From positions 501,001-565,000 of the forward strand of contig NZ_CP126080.1 of NCBI RefSeq assembly GCF_030122805.1: a DNA stretch of 64,000 nucleotides, in the 5' to 3' direction. Below are positions 58,976 to 64,000 of the stretch, one piece after another (within the stretch, counting starts at the first letter, position 1; each line of letters opens with the position of its first letter). The notes beneath the pieces were generated by a model that saw only the letters and a program-made list of their open reading frames with translations, did not search any database and was not told where the DNA came from. Made by a program: the position numbers and the translations under genes. Origin of the DNA: Mesobacillus sp. AQ2 (lineage in GTDB: Bacteria; Bacillota; Bacilli; Bacillales; Cytobacillaceae).

Positions 58976-59521
58976 ATGAAAAATTCATTATTAATTAGCT
59001 TGTACATTGTATGTAGCATTTTTATGTTATTAGGAAATCCTGTTTATTCACGAGCTTCTTATCCAAATAAAGTTGACTACCTGTATCCTGCAAATACGGA
59101 AAAAATAATTGATGAAACTGTAGATGGATTTTACCAGGCTCTAAGAGATAGAAGGTATCCAGTACATCAGGAATTTTACGTAAGACATAAGTATAGCCAA
59201 GAAGATTTGGATGCTGGTCTCTTTAAAGAAATGACTGATGCATCAGTTAATATTAGGAAAAAGGTATTGTTTAATGAGCTTAAAGGATTCAATTATATGA
59301 CTTGGGATGGAAATGTTTTTCATACCTATCCTGATATAGATTTAAAATACCATCAGACAGTCAGCCCCAATAGGCAAGTTTTTTTCTTCTATTCCTTTAA
59401 AGACACAGAGAAAGAATTTAGAGGTAAATATGCAATTTATGATGTTGAAACAAAAGAATTCCTATCAGGTGGAGGTATGTATTTCCCGAAATATCCGACT
59501 TATAAGGATCATTTGAAGTAA
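58976..59521 (+). CDS. Secreted protein of unknown function (181 aa)
   Basis: ATG with AAAAAGGAGTAACC upstream. Signal peptide (LLISLYIVCSIFMLLGNPVY) with a likely cleavage near SRAS. The mature region includes IDETVDGFYQALRDRRYPVH, FKEMTDASVNIRKKVLFNEL and a beta-rich end (VFFFYSFKDTEKEFRGKYAI). No Cys, so not a lipoprotein. No family recognised. Confidence 0.68.
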   Translation: MKNSLLISLYIVCSIFMLLGNPVYSRASYPNKVDYLYPANTEKIIDETVDGFYQALRDRRYPVHQEFYVRHKYSQEDLDAGLFKEMTDASVNIRKKVLFNELKGFNYMTWDGNVFHTYPDIDLKYHQTVSPNRQVFFFYSFKDTEKEFRGKYAIYDVETKEFLSGGGMYFPKYPTYKDHLK

Positions 59522-59546
59522 CAAATGAGTATTTTTAAAGAAACGG

Positions 59547-59624
59547 GTGCGTTGATCCAGAAGGATTAGCCACCTTTTTTGTTGAATTCCTTATTGAACA
59601 AAAGAAGCAGTAATCTTTAAGAAC
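59547..59624 (+). repeat. Cassette-type hairpin repeat
   Basis: GTGCGTTGATCC pairs imperfectly with GGATTAGCCAC, then TTTTTTGTTGAATTCCTTAT, TGAACAAAAGAAGCAGTAAT. Close to the family consensus. Confidence 0.83.
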
Positions 59625-59686
59625 TTTATCGACACATCACTGTAAATCGTGTAAAATTTTGGTATCACTTTTTGGGGGAAATCATT

Positions 59687-60280
59687 TTGATTGGAATAGA
59701 ACCATTAGCGTTTTTAAGCAGTATTATATTCCTTATAATTTACTTCATTAGGTTGAAAAATAAGAGAATTACAGTCGGTCGTTCAATTATTGACGCAGTT
59801 TTTTTAATTTATTTGATATGTCTATTAAATATAACTATTTTTCCAATTCCATTTCAAAAGAACTTTATTAATGATTACTTAATATCCCTTGGTGTTGATG
59901 TTCCTTATAAGTATAATTTAATTCCTTTTATGACTGTCTGGAATTCACTTCAGAACGCAGTTACTTATCATACCTATTTTTTAGAACTTAGAAATATAGG
60001 AGGGAATCTTGTTCTATTGGCTCCCTTAGGATTATATTTCCACTTTATTAAGAGGAATTTAAGCCTAAGGAAATTAATAGTTAGCGGATTTCTAATTTCA
60101 TTTTTGATTGAGATTATTCAGTTATCAATTTCCTTATCTATTGGTTATTCTTATCGTAGTTTTGATATTGATGATTTACTTCTAAATACATTAGGTTTTA
60201 TATTTGGTTATAAGGCATTTTTATTAATAAAAAATGAAATTTTAAAACAGGGAACAGTATCTTCTAAAATCAAAGTTTAA
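59687..60280 (+). CDS. VanZ family membrane protein
   Basis: 197 aa from TTG 59687 (GGGGGAAATCATT upstream). Five hydrophobic helices; VanZ-type conserved pieces are DAVFLIYLICLLNITIFPIP, KYNLIPFMTVWN, NIGGNLVLLAPLGLYFHFIK and SFLIEIIQLSISLSIGYSYR followed by SFDIDDLLLNTLGFIFGY. VanZ domains are linked to low-level teicoplanin resistance, but most stand-alone members have unknown function. Last gene of the cassette-like series; a terminator follows. Confidence 0.87.
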   Translation: MIGIEPLAFLSSIIFLIIYFIRLKNKRITVGRSIIDAVFLIYLICLLNITIFPIPFQKNFINDYLISLGVDVPYKYNLIPFMTVWNSLQNAVTYHTYFLELRNIGGNLVLLAPLGLYFHFIKRNLSLRKLIVSGFLISFLIEIIQLSISLSIGYSYRSFDIDDLLLNTLGFIFGYKAFLLIKNEILKQGTVSSKIKV

Positions 60281-60281
60281 G

Positions 60282-60305
60282 CGATGCTTTTAAGCATCGC
60301 TTTCC
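60282..60305 (+). terminator. Terminator of vanZ-like gene
   Basis: GCGATGCTT/AAGCATCGC stem with two-base loop and CTTTCC tail. Confidence 0.65.
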
Positions 60306-60317
60306 TACTTAATACAG

Positions 60318-60530
60318 GCTTTGTGAAAAAATGTACTTAAACATAAGGGTGCTTTACTTTAATAAAGAAGTAAAAGAAAAGAACTAGAATTTTTCATATC
60401 TAGTTCCTTCTTTATTGCTAAATAGGATGCGCTTTGGTTTGCTAATTCATATATGAAACTTGTTGTTATTTGCTATGCTTTTTCCTATTTTGCATTTCAA
60501 AAGAGAAAACGGTACTTTGCAGGATATTGG
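60318..60530. repeat. Dispersed repeat of about 200 bp, copy 1
   Basis: Blocks GGGTGCTTTACTTTAATAAA, then the ACTAGAA...TTCTAGT-like hairpin (GAACTAGA at about 60379 with TCTAGTTC at about 60399), then TTTGCATTTCAAAAGAGAAA and GGTACTTTGCAGGA recur in the same order at 62876-63055. No ORF in either copy. Confidence 0.65.
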
Positions 60531-60809
60531 TTCTCTTTTGGAGTGCAAAACGTGAAAAAACTAAACAAAAGGCATGCTGAATCCATATGATTTTGCATGC
60601 CTTTTAATTGATATATCAAGGTTTATGACGTTTTTTCATAAGAATTAACACTGTATTTAGCACACTGATTAGCAGCATGAGAATGGTCATCATCACACTG
60701 TTATTTTATATGCTATAATACCAACCATTTTATTCAAAGTGAGCTTAATTTCGTAAACAGGACATATTCAGAAAAAATAAATCTGTAATAATATGTTTAT
60801 CCTGTTGCT
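60531..60809. other. Intergenic stretch
   Basis: Contains a stem AAAAGGCATGC/GCATGCCTTTT around 60568-60606 (terminator-like). Otherwise nothing recognised; the TAATACCAACCATTTTAT at about 60716 also occurs near 48245 in a similar setting. Confidence 0.4.
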
Positions 60810-61349
60810 TCACTGCTTCTCTTTTACAAGAAAGTTGTGGCAAGGTAGAAGCCCTTCCTTAAATTCCTTACTAACCCTTTTTGAATCGTAGGCACAAACA
60901 GAAAGAAGATTTGTTTCGGTCACAATTTTATCAGCTTCATTTTCAGAATCCAATAATTTTTTACTTACTTCCCGCTCATCCCGCCATTCTACATGGGCCC
61001 AGCTTCGGGCGACTAAATCAATTTCTGAATTACCTCCAGTTAAGTCAGGAAGATAATCGAAAATAGAATTAACTCTAAAGTCTCCCGTGGCATAATAGAA
61101 GTCATAATTATTGACAAACACCACTTTTTCTAATTGGTATTCATTCACTAATAACGTGAGTCTTTTTTTAATCAACAATGTATTTCGATCATTTTCTACA
61201 ATGATACAATATTCATTCAGTTCCAAACCGGAAGTGATAAATTCGGCCGCATTTAAAATATACTGATCCTGATTCTCATAGAAATATAAAACATGGCCCT
61301 TAGTAAGGTTTTGAATTTCATTAACTTCCATTAAATGCGTACTTTCCAC
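60810..61349 (-). CDS. MEDS-domain (DcmR-like sensory) protein, paralogue
   Basis: 179 aa. HVLYFYENQDQYILNAAEFI, IIVENDRNTLLIKKRLTLLV, NNYDFYYATGDFRVNSIFDY and ARSWAHVEWRDEREVSKKLL align with the MEDS protein at 8721; overall identity is modest. No output domain. Start ATG 61349; the sequence before it (GATGTGGAAAGTACGC-like) shows only a weak ribosome site, and an ATG at about 61331 is another candidate. Ligand unknown. Confidence 0.75.
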   Translation of the reverse strand: MESTHLMEVNEIQNLTKGHVLYFYENQDQYILNAAEFITSGLELNEYCIIVENDRNTLLIKKRLTLLVNEYQLEKVVFVNNYDFYYATGDFRVNSIFDYLPDLTGGNSEIDLVARSWAHVEWRDEREVSKKLLDSENEADKIVTETNLLSVCAYDSKRVSKEFKEGLLPCHNFLVKEKQ

Positions 61350-61462
61350 ATCTGCACCCCATTGAAATAGACATATGAGCCTTTAAATAACTTTATCATA
61401 AATTTATGCTGAAAAGGGTTCCGCCAGCAAAATAAAACATTAAATAAGCTAAACAGGCAGTT

Positions 61463-61560
61463 TAGCATTCCTGTAGATTGTTGTTTTTGAGCTTTGATAA
61501 AAATAGGGCTCCTCAGTAAGATATGAGTTAGACACGACTCAAATTCAACCTTAAGGAGGA
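61463..61560 (+). mobile_element. IS110 left-end remnant
   Basis: ATTCCTGTAGA, TTTGATAAAAATAGGGCT, CCTCAGTAAGATATGAGT, TAGACACGACTC and CTTAAGGAGGAA match, in order and spacing, the reverse complement of 50594-50693, the noncoding end and ribosome site of the IS110 transposase gene at 49311-50585. No transposase sequence follows; a YciI-like gene starts instead. Confidence 0.75.
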
Positions 61561-61567
61561 ATTTTTT

Positions 61568-61918
61568 ATGCTGTTTATGTTGATTGTCAAAGCCTCGAAG
61601 AATTCAGAAGGCGGAAATCTCCCGAGCCCAGAGCTCATGGAAGCCATGGATAAGTACAATGAGGAATTAGATAAGGCAGGTGTGCGGGTTATGGCTAAAG
61701 GGCTTCATCCAAGTACAAAGGGGATTCGCATTTATTTCCCGAAAACAGGTGAAAATCCGGTGGTTACGGACGGCCCATTTCCGGAAACAAAGGAATTGAT
61801 TGCCGGGTTCATTTTGATTGATGTGAATACGAGGGAAGAAGCCATCGAGTGGGCCATGCGGATGCCCGACCCGCAAGGACAAGGGGAAGGTCAGATTGAA
61901 TTACGACAAGTATTTTAG
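61568..61918 (+). CDS. YciI/DGPF-domain protein
   Basis: 116 aa. YCII-related domain: MLFMLIVKASKNSEGGNLPS, YNEELDKAGVRVMAKGLHPS, VVTDGPFPETKELIAGFILI (the DGPF signature) and EEAIEWAMRMPDPQGQGEGQ, with the family's His replaced. Members are small dimeric proteins, sometimes fused to sigma factors; the reaction is unknown. The ribosome site AAGGAGGAA belongs to an IS110 remnant. Confidence 0.87.
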   Translation: MLFMLIVKASKNSEGGNLPSPELMEAMDKYNEELDKAGVRVMAKGLHPSTKGIRIYFPKTGENPVVTDGPFPETKELIAGFILIDVNTREEAIEWAMRMPDPQGQGEGQIELRQVF

Positions 61919-62084
61919 GCACGAGAGGTAACCAAGGATCTTTTAAGCAAGAACTCAAGCTAATTATTAGTTGAAACTTGTTTCTTCTTTTTCCACTAAC
62001 GGTACTATATAAATTATTATTTTTGTGTTAAAATTTTAACGTCTGAAAATTCAGTCTAATATTTTCATTTAGGAGGTAGATATT

Positions 62085-62141
62085 ATGGCAAAGAAAAAAT
62101 ATATTGGGATAATGAATACTAAGGGGAATACGTCTAAATAA
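62085..62141 (+). CDS. Tiny open frame (18 aa), doubtful
   Basis: ATG 62085 after TTAGGAGGTAGATATT; reads MAKKKYIGIMNTKGNTSK. The ribosome site is strong, the frame ends after 18 codons. It may be the surviving 5' end of a lost gene rather than a peptide. Confidence 0.25.
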   Translation: MAKKKYIGIMNTKGNTSK

Positions 62142-62183
62142 ATTTAATAATGCGTTTTCCTATAATTGAAAGGGGAAAATCAC

Positions 62184-62741
62184 TTGAATCAAACATTATT
62201 AATTATTGATGCCCAACAAGAGTTAATTGATGGAAATCAGAAAGAAAGTGCTGTATTTAATAAAGAACAACTAATAAGTAATATCAATTCAGTAATTGAA
62301 AAAGCAAAAACATTCGGTGTTCCAGTTGTCTTTGTAAGAGATTTAGATGTTGCTAAAGGAAAAGATAAAGGATTTCAAGTTCATGAAGAAATTAATATTC
62401 CTGCGGATACAATGATTTTTGATAAAGCTGCAACGAATTCTTTTCATGGAACAGGACTACTGAATTACCTAAAATCTCAAAAGAGTGAGCATGTCGTTAT
62501 AATGGGGTGTAAAACTGAGCACTGTATAGACAGTGCAGTCAGAACAGCCACGATTAATGGGATGGATGTTACATTAGTAGGTGATGGACATTCAACAACG
62601 GCTAGTGGTGCTTTAAGTGCAGAACAAATTATTAAGCATCATAATAAAACTCTTCATGGTCATTACAATGTGGAACACTTTTCAGTTGTTAGAAATGCAA
62701 TGGAAGACTTGTTCAATCCAATTCATGATTCATATAGGTAA
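62184..62741 (+). CDS. Isochorismatase-family cysteine hydrolase
   Basis: 185 aa from TTG 62184 (AAAGGGGAAAATCAC upstream). Catalytic triad of the fold: Asp in LLIIDAQQELID (about 10), Lys in FDKAATNSFHGTGLL (about 88) and Cys in VIMGCKTEHCIDSAVRTATI (cis-peptide MGCKTE and nucleophile Cys about 117). The family includes nicotinamidases, N-carbamoyl-amide hydrolases and isochorismatases; this gene stands alone, so the substrate is open. Confidence 0.87.
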   Translation: MNQTLLIIDAQQELIDGNQKESAVFNKEQLISNINSVIEKAKTFGVPVVFVRDLDVAKGKDKGFQVHEEINIPADTMIFDKAATNSFHGTGLLNYLKSQKSEHVVIMGCKTEHCIDSAVRTATINGMDVTLVGDGHSTTASGALSAEQIIKHHNKTLHGHYNVEHFSVVRNAMEDLFNPIHDSYR

Positions 62742-62781
62742 ATAGAAAATATAGAATAGAAATTTTTCATATTAACAGTAA

Positions 62782-62816
62782 AAGCCCAATTTCTTACTAA
62801 GAAATTGGGCTATTTT
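62782..62816 (+). terminator. Terminator of isochorismatase-family gene
   Basis: AGCCCAATTTCTT/AAGAAATTGGGCT is a 13-bp perfect stem followed by ATTTTAATTT. Confidence 0.8.
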
Positions 62817-62875
62817 AATTTGTTATACAATTTATTAAGTTAAGTTTTAAAAATCAATTAAATCAAAAATAATGC

Positions 62876-63055
62876 ACCTATACTATAGGATGCTTTACTT
62901 TGAACAAAGAATACAAATGAAAGGAGCTAAGATTTTTTAGATCTAACTCCTTTTTTATTAAGCGATTTGGCCTGCTATTTCATAATGCTTTTTTCAAATT
63001 TGCACTTCAAAAGAAAACCCATTACTTTGCTGGAAGGAAATGTCCCTTTGCTTTC
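62876..63055. repeat. Dispersed repeat of about 200 bp, copy 2
   Basis: GGATGCTTTACTTTGAACAA, GGAGCTAAGATTTTTTAGAT, CTAACTCCTTTTTTATTAAG, TTTGCACTTCAAAAGAAAAC and CATTACTTTGCTGGAAGGA repeat the order of 60340-60520. The central hairpin has compensating changes, which suggests a folded element. Confidence 0.65.
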
Positions 63056-63351
63056 TATTTTGAAATCGGCTCGGCATTAAATAGCTTTACTTCTGTTGGA
63101 GCGGCCATGAATTGTGGTGCTTTGGCCATGAAGGCGGTGAAATGCTCTGCCTGGTTATGAAGCTTGACGGCCTCCATGTCTTTCCATAATTCAACCATTG
63201 TGTAGGCTCCGGCTTTTTCGGTGTCTTTTAAAAGGTCATAGGAGACATTGCCTTGCTCGGCTCTTGATGCTTCGATTAATGGCTTTATTTCTTTTAGAAA
63301 CTCCTGTTCTACGTCTGCTTTTACTTGAAAACCGGCATGAATGATAATCAT
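63055..63351 (-). CDS. Antibiotic biosynthesis monooxygenase (ABM) domain protein
   Basis: 98 aa ferredoxin-like dimeric alpha/beta barrel: MIIIHAGFQVKADVEQEFLK, IKPLIEASRAEQGNVSYDLL, YTMVELWKDMEAVKLHNQAE and HFTAFMAKAPQFMAAPTEVK. The His/Trp/Asn positions match quinol monooxygenase YgiN-type ABM proteins. It lies 21 bases after the nitroreductase gene and probably shares its transcript; both point to quinone or nitroaromatic metabolism. Confidence 0.87.
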   Translation of the reverse strand: MIIIHAGFQVKADVEQEFLKEIKPLIEASRAEQGNVSYDLLKDTEKAGAYTMVELWKDMEAVKLHNQAEHFTAFMAKAPQFMAAPTEVKLFNAEPISK

Positions 63352-63372
63352 TGTTCATTTCTCCTTTTTCTA

Positions 63373-64000
63373 TTATTTCCACTGTGCGATGACATCTACA
63401 GGCAAGCGGACTGATTGGTACCCCTGGTCAGCGGCTTTCCCGATGGAGATGAGCATGACAGGGTAAAAACGATCCTTGTCCAGGTCAAAGGCTTCTGCGA
63501 TTTGGTCTTTTTCGTATCCGCCAATTGGGTTTGTATCATAGCCGTGTGCGCGAGCTGCGAGCATCAATTGCATGGAAACGAGTCCAGCATCGATGAGGAA
63601 CATTTCTTTCTTTTGCTCGGTTGTCATGGTTTCCACAAGTCCTGCGATTGCGGGAACCTGTTGGTCTCTGACTTCAGCTGGCATTAACCCTTTTTTCACT
63701 GCAGTATTATAGATCGTTTCCAGGTATTCTTCACTGTTCATGTCTACAAACACTGCGATCATGGCCGCTGATGTTTCGACTTGTCTCTGGTTGAATTTTG
63801 CTAAAGGTGCAAGGGTTTCTTTTCCTTCCTTCGAATCAATCACGACGAAACGCCATGGCTGCAGGTTCACGGAGGATGGAGCCAGAGTTGCTTCCTCAAG
63901 GATTTGGGCCATTTCTTCTTTGCTGATTTTTACCGTTGAATCATAGTTCCTGATGGAGCGGCGGCCTGTGATGATTTCTTTGAAGTCGTTCTGTGTAAGT
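63373..64000 (-). CDS. Nitroreductase family protein, 5' end outside window
   Basis: The frame is open from 63373 to the window edge; the start lies beyond 64000. Visible part (209 codons) begins TQNDFKEIITGRRSIRNYDS, the usual FMN-phosphate region (RRSIRNY), followed by MAQILEEATLAPSSVNLQPW and RFVVIDS, LMLAARAHGYDTNPIGGYEK and FYPVMLISIGKAADQ. Uses FMN and NAD(P)H to reduce nitro groups or quinones; relatives (MhqN) are in the MhqR regulon, but its promoter is not visible here. Confidence 0.9.
   Translation of the reverse strand, partial: LTQNDFKEIITGRRSIRNYDSTVKISKEEMAQILEEATLAPSSVNLQPWRFVVIDSKEGKETLAPLAKFNQRQVETSAAMIAVFVDMNSEEYLETIYNTAVKKGLMPAEVRDQQVPAIAGLVETMTTEQKKEMFLIDAGLVSMQLMLAARAHGYDTNPIGGYEKDQIAEAFDLDKDRFYPVMLISIGKAADQGYQSVRLPVDVIAQWK

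Noticed and set aside
48845..59624. Classical class 1-type integron
   Set aside because: No integron integrase or attI is present, and the repeats lack the standard attC R and L boxes (GTTRRRY/RYYYAAC in the required places); only the one-gene-one-repeat logic is similar.

Overview
The window looks like chromosomal DNA of an aerobic, spore-forming member of the Bacillaceae (Bacillus/Mesobacillus-like). This rests on a gamma-type spore SASP, two c-di-AMP (ydaO-type) riboswitches, close relatives of B. subtilis YsnE, MhqR and MhqD, strong Shine-Dalgarno sequences with frequent TTG/GTG starts, and many hairpin-plus-T-run terminators. The genus is inference; no rRNA or species marker is present.

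Layout. 1-545: array of eleven 52-base repeats. 0.65-14.8 kb: SASP, riboswitch-controlled KtrB potassium channel subunit, GNATs, PadR/HAAS pair with three palindromic operators, di-heme TsdA-like lipoprotein, a sigma/anti-sigma fusion protein, a MEDS protein, small membrane proteins, M48 protease, YsnE, MsrA. 14.9-24.4 kb: FMN reductase, CadC/CadA metal-efflux operon (CadA has an in-frame UGA at a metal-binding Cys), ferritin, DUF3231 protein, methyltransferase, and a second c-di-AMP riboswitch ahead of a DAACS dicarboxylate/glutamate symporter. 24.5-25.2 kb: a second 52-base array, the inverted relative of the first. 25.4-31.8 kb: hydrolase, Nudix, GNAT, a secreted protein broken by an amber codon, a Tat-exported phosphoesterase. 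32.8-35.2 kb: proBA. 36.0-41.7 kb: SDR, then a compact quinone-detoxification cluster (YceI, MhqR, DoxX, two ring-cleavage dioxygenases, flavin reductase, MhqD) with perfect MhqR palindromes. 41.7-48.1 kb: PLP dehydratase, TspO-like, Uma2, serine hydrolase and SurA-like lipoprotein genes.

48.3-60.3 kb is an AT-rich accessory region: small, mostly plus-strand genes (sigma/anti-sigma pair, lipoproteins, small membrane proteins, GNAT, VanZ) with one copy of a roughly 76-base hairpin-containing repeat in nearly every intergenic gap, like a cassette array, although no integrase is visible. Two IS110-family elements lie here, and one splits a copy of that repeat. 60.8-64 kb: a second MEDS gene, a YciI-like gene sitting directly behind an IS110 end remnant, isochorismatase, ABM and nitroreductase (cut by the window edge).

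Five genes carry single-base lesions (UGA at 6374 and 16500, UAG at 29294, one-base deletions near 52269 and 53752). These may be real decay, recoding (the CadA case has a SECIS-like hairpin) or sequence errors, and they should be read together.
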